Below are positions 17,160 through 27,141 of a stretch of DNA of 64,000 bases, piece by piece. The notes below the pieces were generated by a model, which saw only the letters and a program-made list of their open reading frames with translations, made no database searches and was not told the origin of the DNA. The DNA comes from Jonesia denitrificans DSM 20603 (GTDB lineage Bacteria; Actinomycetota; Actinomycetes; Actinomycetales; Cellulomonadaceae). The position numbers were made by a program, and so were the translations under genes. The DNA lies in contig NC_013174.1 of NCBI RefSeq assembly GCF_000024065.1, forward strand, positions 2,294,001 through 2,358,000, read 5' to 3'. Each line of letters opens with the position of its first letter. The first letter of the stretch is position 1.

Positions 17160-20081
17160 TTACAGATGGTCGGCGATCACCTCAGACAGTGACCGGCCGC
17201 GAATATCCATAAGGTCGTTGACTTGGGTGCGGCAGGAGAAACCGTCCGTCATGAAAATATCGTCTTCTCCTGCTTCCCGCAGTGCAGGCAAAAGCATATT
17301 CTCTGCCACAGCAACGGACACCTCGTAGTGGCCTTTTTCCATGCCGAAGTTCCCGGCGAGTCCGCAACACCCGGACATGGTACGGATGGTTGCGCCTGCC
17401 TTGGTGAGGAGGTCTTTGTCTGCGGTGAATCCCATGACGGAGTGTTGGTGACAGTGTGGTTGCACGACAGCTGTCACATCGGAGAGGTCAGGGATGTGCC
17501 AGTCCTGCGGTTTGGTGTCCTCGTTGGTGAGGAGTTCCGCCATGGTGTTGGTTGCGGCGGCAACTGCGTGGGCGCGGGGGTCGTTGGGGAAGAGGTCGAC
17601 CAGGTCGGAGCGCAGCACGGCGGTGCAGCTGGGTTCTAGTCCCACAATGGGGATCCCGTTGACAGCGAATGGACCGAGCACATCAAGGAGGTTGGACAGT
17701 TGTTTTTTGGCCCCATCAAGTTGACCTGTGGTGATCCACGTCAACCCGCAGCATGCTTCGTCTTCGGGGATGACCACATTGTACCCGGCGGTTGTGAGCA
17801 CCTTGAGTGCAGCTTTGGGGACGGCGGGGGCAAGCGCATCGGAAAATGAATCCGTCCACAACACAACGGTAGGGCCGCCGCGTTCCTTGAGGGTCTGAGG
17901 GCCTTTCGCTTGGGTGACAGCGTCAGCGAGTTGTTCCCGGCCTTCTTTGCGCCACCAGGCGGTGAAGGGTTGATCCGCGAAGCTCGGGAACGACCGGCGG
18001 GCGTCCATCCCCCCAGTGAACGCGGCTAAGCGTGCAAACAGCGGCACCTTCAGAACGGCGTTAGCCAGACGCGGCATTCGTTTGATGAGGCGCAGCCACC
18101 TGGGTAGCCACCCCAGAATGTAGTGACTGCGGGGGCGAACCCGCCCCTTGTAGGACCGGTAGAGGACCTCAGATTTAAACTGAGCCATGTCCACCCCAGC
18201 AGGGCAGTCACTGGAGCACGCTTTGCACGACAAACACAGGTCGAGTGCTTCATGGACTTCTGGTGACCGCCAGCCGCCTGTCACTAACGTGCCATTCGCC
18301 ATCTCCTGCAGAACTCGGGCGCGCCCACGTGTGGAGTCTTTTTCGTCCTTGGTGGCCTGGTAGGACGGGCACATGAACCCAGCTCCGGTCGACATATTGT
18401 CCGCGCGGCATTTGCCCACCCCGACACACCGGTGAACCGCGGTGGACATGTCACCGTCATCGTGAAGGAACGAGAACCCATTCGCCGCCGGCAACGGCTT
18501 CGCTGCCGGGCGCCGCAGGTTCGCGTCCAGTGGGTCAGGGTCCACCAGCACACCCGGGTTGAGCAACCCCTTCGGGTCAAACAGGTCTTTCACGCCCCGG
18601 AACAACGCAATCGTGTCGGCCGAATACATGACATCGAGTAGCTGCGAGCGAGCGCGCCCATCTCCGTGCTCTCCAGATAGGGAGCCGCCGTATTGGGCGA
18701 CCAGCTGTGCTGCGTCGGTCATGAAGTGGGTAAGTACTGATCCGTCACGTTCGAGTGGGATGTTGATGCGCAGGTGGACGCATCCGTCCCCGAAGTGGCC
18801 GTAGGGCATGCCGTCGACGTTGTGGCTTTTCATGAGTTCGTCGAGGTCACGGAGATAGGCGCCGAGTTTCTCGGGGGGCACTGCGGAGTCTTCCCAGCCG
18901 GGCCATGCTTGGTCCCCCGATGCGGTGCGCCCCGCTAGCCCGGCACCGTCAGCACGGATTTGCCACATTTTGGTTGCTTCTGGGCCTGCCGGGTACACCT
19001 TGTAGTGAGTTGTTCCGGAGTCTTTCGCTAGCGTATGGGCGCGCTCCATCGCTTCGGCGGCGTTGTCGCCCCCAACTTCGACCATCATCCAACCGCCGCC
19101 TGGGGGTAGATCGGGGACGTTCTGCGCTCCTTTTGCGCGCCGGACAACCTCAACAAGGCGAGCGTCAAGCCCTTCAACTGCCAACGGCCGATGCGCGAGC
19201 AACCCAGGGACCGCATCGGCAGCTGAGGCCATATCGGGGTAACCCAGCACGACGAGGGTGGGGGCGTCTGCGATGGGGACAAGGGAGACAGTGGCCTCAA
19301 GAATGGACACCAGTGTGCCTTCTGTGCCGGTGAGCATCCGGGCGAGGTTGCGGCCATTTTCGGGCAGAAGGTGCTCGAGGGAGTAGCCGGATACCTGCCG
19401 GGAGAACCGGCCAAATTCGGTACGGATCTGGGCAAGGTTCGCGGTCACAAGCTGGTCAAGACCGGGGACCCGCTCGATTCCCTGACCGTCAGCCCCTGCG
19501 GTGAAACGTTCGCCGCGACCGTCAATGACATCCAAACTGACGACGTTATCGGCCGTGCGCCCGTAGGCGACTGCGTGCGGGCCGCACGCATTGTTACCGA
19601 TCATTCCGCCCAAGGTCGCCCGGTTTTGGGTGGAGGGGTCTGGTCCGAACCGTAACCCGTAGGGGCGCGCTGCGGCTTGAAGTGATCCCATGATCACGCC
19701 TGGTTCTACTCGCGCGATCCGTTCGGTGGGGTCGATGTCAAGGACGCGGTTGACGTGGCGGGAGAAGTCGATGACAACACCGGGACCAATGGAGTTCCCG
19801 GCGCAGGAGGTTCCGGCGCCGCGTGTTGTTAAGGGAACACCGAACTGGTGGGTTACCTCGATCGCTGCACGGGCGTCATCAATAGTCTTCGGTATGACGA
19901 CAACTTGTGGAACAACACGATAGTTTGAAGCGTCGGTGGAATACTCAGCACGACGCAACGAGGAATCTGACACCTCGCCGTCGACTGCACGCCGGAGTTG
20001 GTCAACCAACTCTGCGCGCGCCTCGACGCTGGGATGAGACGAAGACGAACCTGACTGTTGGGAATCCACCACGTTTGTCAC
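17160..20081 (-). CDS. FAD-linked oxidase with C-terminal 4Fe-4S and CCG domains (D-lactate/glycolate dehydrogenase-like)
   Basis: The fused protein has about 973 residues. An FAD-binding PCMH domain comes first (TTRGAGTSCAGNSIGPG, TLGGMIGNNACGPH) and then an FAD-oxidase C-terminal domain with the SGEHGDGRAR motif. A ferredoxin pair follows (CVGVGKC near residue 560 and CLSCKACSSDCP near 620). Two CCG-type cysteine blocks are at the end (DEACCGLTW and MSGCCGLAGNFG). This equals GlcD plus GlcF in one chain. It probably oxidises D-lactate, glycolate or 2-hydroxyglutarate and passes electrons to quinone. GTG starts at 20081 and 20072 are both plausible; the second has AAGGG better spaced. Confidence 0.88.
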   Translation of the reverse strand: MTNVVDSQQSGSSSSHPSVEARAELVDQLRRAVDGEVSDSSLRRAEYSTDASNYRVVPQVVVIPKTIDDARAAIEVTHQFGVPLTTRGAGTSCAGNSIGPGVVIDFSRHVNRVLDIDPTERIARVEPGVIMGSLQAAARPYGLRFGPDPSTQNRATLGGMIGNNACGPHAVAYGRTADNVVSLDVIDGRGERFTAGADGQGIERVPGLDQLVTANLAQIRTEFGRFSRQVSGYSLEHLLPENGRNLARMLTGTEGTLVSILEATVSLVPIADAPTLVVLGYPDMASAADAVPGLLAHRPLAVEGLDARLVEVVRRAKGAQNVPDLPPGGGWMMVEVGGDNAAEAMERAHTLAKDSGTTHYKVYPAGPEATKMWQIRADGAGLAGRTASGDQAWPGWEDSAVPPEKLGAYLRDLDELMKSHNVDGMPYGHFGDGCVHLRINIPLERDGSVLTHFMTDAAQLVAQYGGSLSGEHGDGRARSQLLDVMYSADTIALFRGVKDLFDPKGLLNPGVLVDPDPLDANLRRPAAKPLPAANGFSFLHDDGDMSTAVHRCVGVGKCRADNMSTGAGFMCPSYQATKDEKDSTRGRARVLQEMANGTLVTGGWRSPEVHEALDLCLSCKACSSDCPAGVDMAQFKSEVLYRSYKGRVRPRSHYILGWLPRWLRLIKRMPRLANAVLKVPLFARLAAFTGGMDARRSFPSFADQPFTAWWRKEGREQLADAVTQAKGPQTLKERGGPTVVLWTDSFSDALAPAVPKAALKVLTTAGYNVVIPEDEACCGLTWITTGQLDGAKKQLSNLLDVLGPFAVNGIPIVGLEPSCTAVLRSDLVDLFPNDPRAHAVAAATNTMAELLTNEDTKPQDWHIPDLSDVTAVVQPHCHQHSVMGFTADKDLLTKAGATIRTMSGCCGLAGNFGMEKGHYEVSVAVAENMLLPALREAGEDDIFMTDGFSCRTQVNDLMDIRGRSLSEVIADHL

Positions 20082-20288
20082 CCTTGCATTGTCCCACTGG
20101 TTTCCTAGGACTTTGGGACGTCTTCCACGCACCGGAACGCTGCCAGCACTGACCAGCCCCGATGGTGACACCACGCAGTTCAGGGTCCACTCAGGGTCCA
20201 ATCAGGGTTCAGCCCTCACGACGTGCAGGAACACGTTGTGAGATCGTAAACCTGTTACCCACGAACTTCATCATGAAAGAGCGACACC

Positions 20289-21068
20289 ATGGCGACAGCA
20301 ACACTTGACCACACCCCTGTGGACGCGGACGTGATCGCCCGCGCCAGGAACCTGACCAAGGTCTATGGGCGCGGTAGCACAACCGTGCGCGCCCTTGATG
20401 ACGTGTCCGTTGATTTCGCGCGCGGGAAATTCACCGCCATCATGGGCCCTTCCGGCTCAGGGAAGTCCACATTGATGCACTGCATGGCAGGGCTAGACAC
20501 AGTGACCTCAGGGGAGGTCATTGTGGATGGAGATCCCGTGTCTTCCATGAATCAACGCCAACTCACAAAACTTCGCCGCACCCGATTGGGCTTTATTTTC
20601 CAGTCATTTAACCTTGTCCCCACGTTAACCGCGCGGGAGAACATTACTCTGCCGCTCGACATTGCCCGCCAGCCCGTCGATGAGGAGTTCTTCGAGCAGG
20701 TTGTGTCCACTGTGGGGTTGGGAAACCGGTTGAAGCACCGCCCCGCCGAGCTATCTGGTGGCCAACAACAACGTGTTGCGTGCGCCCGTGCGTTAGTGTC
20801 CAAACCGTCGGTAGTTTTCGCTGACGAACCGACAGGGAACCTCGATTCTACGTCGTCGCGGGAAGTTCTCACCTTCCTGCGTGAGTCAGTAGACACCCTG
20901 GGGCAGTCCGTTGTCATGGTGACGCACGACCCGGTCGCTGCGTCCTACGCCCACCGGGTGTTGTTCCTCGCTGACGGGAAAATTGTCACCGAAATCACCG
21001 ACCCCACCCCGGACTCAATCCTCACCGTGCTGTCCGAGCTCACTCAAGCGGTAGGAGAGTCCAACTGA
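20289..21068 (+). CDS. ABC transporter ATP-binding protein (LolD/MacB type)
   Basis: This 259-residue ATPase carries Walker A GPSGSGKST near residue 55, Q-loop FQSFNLVPTLT, signature LSGGQQQR and Walker B VVFADEPTGNLDS. The NLDS after Walker B and the VMVTHDP switch are typical of the MacB/LolD/FtsE group. Its stop overlaps the start of the FtsX-like permease, so they form one exporter. The substrate is unknown; Gram-positive members often export antimicrobial peptides or lipoproteins. Confidence 0.92.
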   Translation: MATATLDHTPVDADVIARARNLTKVYGRGSTTVRALDDVSVDFARGKFTAIMGPSGSGKSTLMHCMAGLDTVTSGEVIVDGDPVSSMNQRQLTKLRRTRLGFIFQSFNLVPTLTARENITLPLDIARQPVDEEFFEQVVSTVGLGNRLKHRPAELSGGQQQRVACARALVSKPSVVFADEPTGNLDSTSSREVLTFLRESVDTLGQSVVMVTHDPVAASYAHRVLFLADGKIVTEITDPTPDSILTVLSELTQAVGESN

Positions 21069-23689
21069 TGCTTCGCGTCGCTTTGCGCAATGCGCGCGCT
21101 GGCTTATTGAAGTTGGCGATGTCCATCATCGCCGTGGCTCTGGGCACCTCATTTATCGTGGGCACGTTCGCTCTGCGTGACATGCTGTCCTCCACGTTCA
21201 ACGACATTGTCGATACCGGCCTCAACGGGGCTGCCTACGTGCGCCCCACCGGTGATCAAGGTGACATGGTCACCGGAAGCAGTGGGGAAAGAATCATCCC
21301 CGACGACCTCGCCGAGGATATTTCCGTGGTTGAGGGCGTCGCCGCAGCAATCCCGGACCACTCCGGAACCTTGGTTCTTGTAGGCAGTGACGGAACAGCG
21401 GTGGGCGGCTCTGGTGGGGCACCCACGTTAGGTTTCGGTTATCACACTGACGACCCTGCGTTACGTATCTCCCAAGGCAGCGGCCCCCGCAACGACACCG
21501 AGATCGCCCTTGACCAAGAAACAGCAGAACGTGCGGGACTCGACGTGGGGGACACCACCACGGTCATCCTCGCGGGCAACATCCACGAAGTCACTGTGTC
21601 CGGGGTTGTGACTTTCGATGCGTCCCTTGCAGGCGCATCGCTGGTCCTCCTTGACCTGGACACTGCCAAGCAAGCGTTCGCCCCAGATGGTTTGGTGTCC
21701 TCTATCGCTGTGTATGCCGAAGGCGCCGGTGGCGCTCCAGCCACCTACCCAGACGTGACCGCCGACGCTGAAGAAGACCTCGTTGCTGCCATCAAGTCTG
21801 CGCTTCCTGATTCCGCTGAGTGGGACGTGGTCACCGGAACGCAGATGCGCGACGACTCCCAAGCTCAAATCGACTCTATGCTGGGATTTTTGTCGACATT
21901 CCTGCTGATCTTCGCGCTCATTGCTTTGTTTGTTGGCGGGTTTGTGATCGCCAACACGTTCACCATGACCGTGCGGCAAAAACAACGCGAGTTCGCGATG
22001 CTCCGTGCCGTGGGCGCATCGCCAGGTCAGGTGTTTATGTCTGTCACCATTCAAGCGATCCTTGTGGGCCTCATTGGTGGGGTGCTGGGTGTCTTTGGTG
22101 GGTGGGGCTTGGTTGCCGCGCTTCAGGTGGTTTTTGAAGCCATGGGAATGGACTTCGCGTCAACAATCCCGCTGACCCCGTTCATCATCACCTTAGGCAT
22201 CGCCACCGGTGTTCTCGTGTCAGCGGTGTCCGCAGCACTCCCGGCCCGCAAAGCGGCCCTCACTGCACCTGTCGAAGCGATGCGCGATGACGCGGCCCCG
22301 GTGATTCGGCCTTCCTGGTGGCGGATCGCCATTGGCGCGCTCCTCACCCTGGGGGGTGCCGCGATGGTCACCGCAGCGGTGCTTGTTGCACGCGCAGACG
22401 AAGACGCTTCCATGGGAGCGCTCCTCGGCTATGGTGCCGCCCTCCTTATCCTTGGGTTGCTCATCATTTCCCCAATCATTGCCAAACCCATCGTGTACCT
22501 GGCAGGGGCACCTTTCGCCGCGTTCATCAAACCACTGGGTGGTATGGCCCGGGGCAACGTCATCCGAAACCCGCGCCGAACCGCGAACACAGCCAGTGCT
22601 CTCATGATTGGGATGGCGCTGGTGTCTGCAGCGTCAGTTCTTGCGTCCTCGGTCACCGTGGCGATGAAAGCTGTCGTTGCTGAGGAGATGGTGTCCGATT
22701 TCATTGTGCAATCACAAAGCTTTGAGATCTCACCGCAGGCCGCCACTGACATCGAAGCTCTCCCGGAAGTTGGGGAGGTGTCACACTTTGTTGTCGCTCC
22801 CGCGTCGTTGACATGGGATGAGGCAGCGGACACTGACGAGGATGTGACTGGCCCACCAGCAGACATTCAACTCGCCGCCGCCTCGCCTGGAACGTTCCCC
22901 GACCTGTGGTTCACTGAGCCCGTCTCTGGTTCCATGGATGTCCTTGATGACGGCGAACTGGTCATCCAGGAAGCCACCGCGGAGATGTACGGATGGACCA
23001 TTGGTGACATCATCACCATCACTGGAACCCAGGGCACAGTGGATGCGCCCATCGGCGCGATCATGAACTCACAAGCGTTAGGAGTGTCAGTCCTCGCGTC
23101 GACGGATGTTCTGGAAAACATCGCATCCGACACGGAGAGTGTCATCGTGAACATGCTGGTCAATGCAGCTGACGGGGTAAGTAGTGACCAACTTCGTGAT
23201 GCACTTGCGGATGCAGCAGCCCCGTACTACGTGTTGAGCATCTACGACCAGGAAGACTTCACCTCGATGCTTGCCTCGCAGGTGAACCAGGTCCTCACGA
23301 TCTTGTACGCGCTTCTCGGATTGTCTATTGTGATTGCGGTCCTTGGGATCGTGAACACGTTGGCGTTGTCCGTCATTGAGCGGACCCGCGAAATCGGTCT
23401 CATGCGTGCGGTGGGTCTGGGTAAGGGACAACTGTCAGCAACGATCATCATTGAATCGATCTTGACAGCCTTGTTTGGAACTCTCCTCGGTTTAGGAGCT
23501 GGGGTCGCGGTCGCTGCTGCGATGCCGTCAGTGTTCGCGAATCAGGGATTCACTGAACTGTCGATCCCCTGGAGCGCACTGGGCGCCATGGTAGGGCTAG
23601 CGATCATTGTGGGTGTGTTGGCTGCTGTGTGGCCAGCGTGGCGGGCCACCCGTATGCCAGTTCTCGATGCGATCGCTGCAGTTGAGTAA
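21068..23689 (+). CDS. ABC transporter permease, FtsX-like, two MacB core units
   Basis: This 873-residue membrane protein has two FtsX-type halves. A signal-anchor span lies at residues 15-33, followed by a periplasm-side MacB_PCD-like domain. Three spans lie near 270-400, with the hallmark REFAMLRAVGASPGQV between the first two. The second half begins near 500 and ends with the repeated REIGLMRAVGLGKGQL and two more spans. It is the membrane partner of the ATPase that overlaps its start by 1 base. The duplicated layout is usual for actinobacterial exporters of this type. Confidence 0.9.
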   Translation: MLRVALRNARAGLLKLAMSIIAVALGTSFIVGTFALRDMLSSTFNDIVDTGLNGAAYVRPTGDQGDMVTGSSGERIIPDDLAEDISVVEGVAAAIPDHSGTLVLVGSDGTAVGGSGGAPTLGFGYHTDDPALRISQGSGPRNDTEIALDQETAERAGLDVGDTTTVILAGNIHEVTVSGVVTFDASLAGASLVLLDLDTAKQAFAPDGLVSSIAVYAEGAGGAPATYPDVTADAEEDLVAAIKSALPDSAEWDVVTGTQMRDDSQAQIDSMLGFLSTFLLIFALIALFVGGFVIANTFTMTVRQKQREFAMLRAVGASPGQVFMSVTIQAILVGLIGGVLGVFGGWGLVAALQVVFEAMGMDFASTIPLTPFIITLGIATGVLVSAVSAALPARKAALTAPVEAMRDDAAPVIRPSWWRIAIGALLTLGGAAMVTAAVLVARADEDASMGALLGYGAALLILGLLIISPIIAKPIVYLAGAPFAAFIKPLGGMARGNVIRNPRRTANTASALMIGMALVSAASVLASSVTVAMKAVVAEEMVSDFIVQSQSFEISPQAATDIEALPEVGEVSHFVVAPASLTWDEAADTDEDVTGPPADIQLAAASPGTFPDLWFTEPVSGSMDVLDDGELVIQEATAEMYGWTIGDIITITGTQGTVDAPIGAIMNSQALGVSVLASTDVLENIASDTESVIVNMLVNAADGVSSDQLRDALADAAAPYYVLSIYDQEDFTSMLASQVNQVLTILYALLGLSIVIAVLGIVNTLALSVIERTREIGLMRAVGLGKGQLSATIIIESILTALFGTLLGLGAGVAVAAAMPSVFANQGFTELSIPWSALGAMVGLAIIVGVLAAVWPAWRATRMPVLDAIAAVE

Positions 23690-23716
23690 TCATCGCACCC
23701 GGGTGTGACAGGACGA

Positions 23717-23760
23717 ATGTGGGGGTGGGTGTCAGCGCGCGCTGACACCCACCCCCACAT
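23717..23760. terminator. Perfect 44-base palindrome after the ABC transporter
   Basis: The arms at 23717-23738 and 23739-23760 are exactly complementary over 22 bp with no spacer. The G-run arm is ATGTGGGGGTGGGTGTCAGC. It begins 28 bases after the permease stop and has no U-run. It probably ends the transcript as an I-shaped hairpin. The rest of 23690-24013 shows nothing I can name; it must contain the promoter of the next gene. Confidence 0.7.
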
Positions 23761-24013
23761 CGTTATGGTCTCGTGACCTCGCGCGATGCGCGATTTTCCG
23801 CGCATTTGAGCCAGGGCAGTTGTCCACGGGCAGAACTAGCCACTGCCGGTGGGCGTGGCGACCTTGAACCACGTCACAATCACCTCAAGAATGGAAGACA
23901 TGACGTGACCAGCGACGATCACCGTTCATGCACTACACACCACACCCCCACCAAACGTCAACCGTGTGGTAGGGAAACTCACATTGACGACCTGACAGGC
24001 CGATAAACGAACC

Positions 24014-24970
24014 ATGTATGAACTGCAGTACCCAGCCGAACAGGAGGCCGCTCCCGACCGGCCCCTGACCCGGCGAGCACTGCACCGTCACCACCGCGAA
24101 TCCGCAGCGTCCGCAACCACCGGAGTTAGTGCATCGTCTGCCCCGTCCGTCAGCACTCCCACCAGCATTGACGCACATCGGCCAACGACAACCCCAACCC
24201 TGCCTGCTGGCGCCCGACCAGCCCAGGTCCCTCTCACGCGAGCACAGTTACGTGCCCAACGGATGTCCGATGCGCGCACCGCGGCGTCGAGTCTGTCTGC
24301 CCCCTCTGCCGCGAGCGCTCTCAGCGCCACCGGCACAGCGGCAACCGCCGCCACAGCGCACTCTGCGCCGTCTGTCTCGTCGACACACAGTTCAGCAAGC
24401 GCATTCACGGCAGGCACTGCCCCCTCAGTTTCTTCTGCACTGACTGGCACCTTCCCGATGCTCTTCAACATTGAAGAGCACGGGCCGCTGTCCCCTGAAT
24501 CTGGCGATATCACCGCGCTCGACGCGGTCACCCCGCTCAAGCTCCGGGAACTCGACATTCACGAACGCATGTGGCTTCAAGAAATGCGCCACCACTTACG
24601 CAACCCCACCGACCCGCAAGTGGACACCGACACGTTGTCCGCACTCTACGACAAATATTGCACGGCCTGGCATACTCACTCCCGGCGAAACAAGTGGAGC
24701 CACACCTATGTGACCAATGCACTGGGGGTGGCTCTTGGGGACCTGCTGATCACCTATGGTGATGACTCAGCGTGGATGATCTCAGAGGACTCAGAAGTCC
24801 CGACGTTTGCTGTGCGTGACAATGGGCGTAGCGCCACGTTTTTCCCCATCGATGCGGTGACCAGACGGTGGCTCAAAGGGTATCTTGGGTGGGTTCCCGC
24901 GTTTTTGGAGAATGTGTCGGAGAACTTCAGCGGTCCTCAAGATCAAGGTGCCGCTCAGCCACAGCGATAA
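24014..24970 (+). CDS. DUF3806-like protein with Ala/Ser/Thr-rich N terminus
   Basis: Residues 1-150 are low-complexity and rich in Ala, Ser, Thr and Pro, with no signal peptide; they are probably disordered. The C-terminal part (about residues 170-305) has the DUF3806 pattern: an ALGVALGDLLITYGDDSAWMI segment, then FFPIDAVTRRWLKG. The domain's function is unknown. Its last 44 bases overlap the converging gene tail to tail. The disordered N terminus may not all be translated; an internal start is possible. Confidence 0.65.
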   Translation: MYELQYPAEQEAAPDRPLTRRALHRHHRESAASATTGVSASSAPSVSTPTSIDAHRPTTTPTLPAGARPAQVPLTRAQLRAQRMSDARTAASSLSAPSAASALSATGTAATAATAHSAPSVSSTHSSASAFTAGTAPSVSSALTGTFPMLFNIEEHGPLSPESGDITALDAVTPLKLRELDIHERMWLQEMRHHLRNPTDPQVDTDTLSALYDKYCTAWHTHSRRNKWSHTYVTNALGVALGDLLITYGDDSAWMISEDSEVPTFAVRDNGRSATFFPIDAVTRRWLKGYLGWVPAFLENVSENFSGPQDQGAAQPQR

Positions 24971-26309
24971 CGGAGTATTCGCGTCCAGATTCTGCGGTGA
25001 GTGTCCACACGGGCGCAATCACATAGCTTCCATCGTCAAGGGTGAGTGGTGCGGAGGTCAGTTCTGCTGCCACAATCGTTTGCACGGTCACTGGCCAAGG
25101 CAGCACAGCCCCTGGTGCTAGTGCCCCGACGCCTTCAGGCGGGGTATCCCTGTCCAACGGTGTTGATTGCGCCGACGTTCCTACGGGCGCATCGGGAGAC
25201 GATGCGTCTCCGGTGCTCTCCGCGTGAGATTGGTTGTCGCGTGAGTTCAGTTGCCCTGATTCGGTCTGCGGACCACTGAGGTGTCGTTCGATCATGGGCA
25301 TGATTCCCGTTGCTGTCACGGAGAATCGAGAATCACCGAGGCGGGAAACTGCGTCACGTGCGCTCACCAGGTCATAGTCCCCGAGCGCCACGATGTCCCC
25401 GAGTGTGCCGGACGCGGAATACACCTGATCGCCGTTGACGACAAAGCTCCACGACAACGCGTCTTGGGTGGCGTTGTCTGAGAGCGTTGCTTCCACAACG
25501 ACCACGTCCCGTTCGTTGTTCTCAGAGAAATAGGTGCTGGTTGACGTCGTCATAGACAGCGTGGCGGGGTCAATGTTGAGGTCGTTGAGGATACCAGTTG
25601 CGACATTGATGGCTGTATCTGTGTCTGGGGTGCCGTCAGCATCCAGGACAGCTGTGTCCTGGAAGTAGAAGAAGGCTGGTGCGCCACCACTGAGTGAGAG
25701 GGTGAGGTCTGCACCATCCCCGGTGACGTAAGAACCCCATTCAGTGCGTGTGTCCCCTTGAACCTGGAACACCTGTTTCAGGGTGTCAAACATGGCAGGG
25801 GTCACGACATCTGTGGTGTCCACTGACGACACGACACCTGTGGATGTCGTGGTGGACAGTCCGTCGCCAGCCCGATATACCTCACGTGCGGAGGGTACCG
25901 GCCACATCTCCGGGGTCAGCTGTTCGGTTCCACTGTGGGGAGGGGCTGGTTGGATATCTGGTGTGCCCGAGGCTGTCGGGTCTCCCACCGTTGAGTAGTG
26001 GTTGTCGGTGAAGGGTTTTTGGGCTCCAATGACATACCCTCCCCCACCCATGATGAGGCCGAAGGCGGCGGCACCGGCGAGAAACGGGAGGACCCGTGTG
26101 ACGCGGCGACGTGACGACAACGGGATGACATTGGAAACTCCTGGAGCTTCGCCATGAGCCGCATCCGGAGTGTTGTCGTTGTAGTTGGCGCTGTCATCGC
26201 GAGCGATTTTCTCTCGGGTCAGCGCAAGAAGAGCCTCAAGGTCAGGTGGTGAGCTATGGCGTGCGGGATCGGCAGCGCGAAACTGCTCCCACCGTGTGTT
26301 GTCGTCCAT
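24927..26309 (-). CDS. Membrane-anchored partner of the sigma factor (putative anti-sigma protein)
   Basis: The 460-residue protein has a cytosolic N terminus of about 75 residues, one membrane span near 74-96 (FLAGAAAFGLIMGGGGYVIG) and a long extracytoplasmic domain. It lies 69 bases after the sigma-factor gene on the same strand, the normal place for a membrane anti-sigma factor. I see no ZAS zinc motif (HxxxCxxC), so the assignment rests on position and topology. The outside domain resembles nothing I recognise. Confidence 0.6.
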   Translation of the reverse strand: MDDNTRWEQFRAADPARHSSPPDLEALLALTREKIARDDSANYNDNTPDAAHGEAPGVSNVIPLSSRRRVTRVLPFLAGAAAFGLIMGGGGYVIGAQKPFTDNHYSTVGDPTASGTPDIQPAPPHSGTEQLTPEMWPVPSAREVYRAGDGLSTTTSTGVVSSVDTTDVVTPAMFDTLKQVFQVQGDTRTEWGSYVTGDGADLTLSLSGGAPAFFYFQDTAVLDADGTPDTDTAINVATGILNDLNIDPATLSMTTSTSTYFSENNERDVVVVEATLSDNATQDALSWSFVVNGDQVYSASGTLGDIVALGDYDLVSARDAVSRLGDSRFSVTATGIMPMIERHLSGPQTESGQLNSRDNQSHAESTGDASSPDAPVGTSAQSTPLDRDTPPEGVGALAPGAVLPWPVTVQTIVAAELTSAPLTLDDGSYVIAPVWTLTAESGREYSVIAVAERHLDLEDR

Positions 26310-26378
26310 TTCTCCTCCAATGACCCGCAGTGCGCCCTCTACCCCCTGTATGTCGGCTAATCTCTTATTCTTACAGTC

Positions 26379-26921
26379 TTACCTGGGTGACGATGTGTCA
26401 CTCACGTCACCGTCGAGCGCGTGAAGCAGGCGGCTTCGTGCCCGAGATAACGCCACTGAGGCGGCATTTGATGAAATGTTGAGCACCCCAGCATTGTCAC
26501 TTGCCCCTAAACCTTCCCACGCTGAGAGCAGAAGGACTTCTCTGTCCCGGTCACTGAGCTGACGAAACGCCTGCTTGAGTCCTTCATCGTCGATGACATC
26601 GTGCATCGGGTCAATGGTTGTGTCCCGTTCCGGAAGTTCTTCCACGGGAGTGGCACGTTTTTTCCGGTGGTGGTTTGAGACAAGGAACCCTGCGGTACGA
26701 AACAGCCACTGCAATTCAAACCCGTGAGGAATGTCATCTCTACGCCGCCAGGCCACCGCGAATGTTTCGGCGGTGAGATCCTCAACGTCATCAGTATGTG
26801 CTCGCCGGAGCAGGTAGCGGTGAACAGATGTGGCGTGCTCATGGAAGAGAGCCGTGAACCACGCATCGTCCCGTGGGGCGTCGGGGTCGGCTGTGACCGG
26901 CTCCGCTGGCGATGACGACAT
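26379..26921 (-). CDS. RNA polymerase sigma-70 family (ECF-like) factor
   Basis: The 180-residue protein contains sigma region 2 (FHEHATSVHRYLLRR, then VEDLTAETFAVAWRR, then FELQWLFRTA) and region 4 (LSDRDREVLLLSAWEGLGASDNAGVLNISSNAA as helix-turn-helix). No region 3 is present, as in ECF factors. The ATG at 26921 is chosen because coding character begins there; an upstream frame start at 26990 looks non-coding. It should direct transcription under release by the membrane protein encoded next. Confidence 0.88.
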   Translation of the reverse strand: MSSSPAEPVTADPDAPRDDAWFTALFHEHATSVHRYLLRRAHTDDVEDLTAETFAVAWRRRDDIPHGFELQWLFRTAGFLVSNHHRKKRATPVEELPERDTTIDPMHDVIDDEGLKQAFRQLSDRDREVLLLSAWEGLGASDNAGVLNISSNAASVALSRARSRLLHALDGDVSDTSSPR

Positions 26922-27141
26922 GATGATCCTTTGGCTGGACAACTCTCCACGCCCATTATGCGTCGAGGTGGTGACATTTCCCCACACCACTCAGCGTACT
27001 TCTACGATTCCTTCGCTCTTCTTTGAGAAAACAGGTATGGGCCTGGTGTTTTCACACCAAGCCCACACATTGTTCTGACAGGTGGTTGTCACATCGTTGC
27101 GGCGCTGATCGTCTGGTTGTCAGCGAAGTCCTTGAGGCCTC

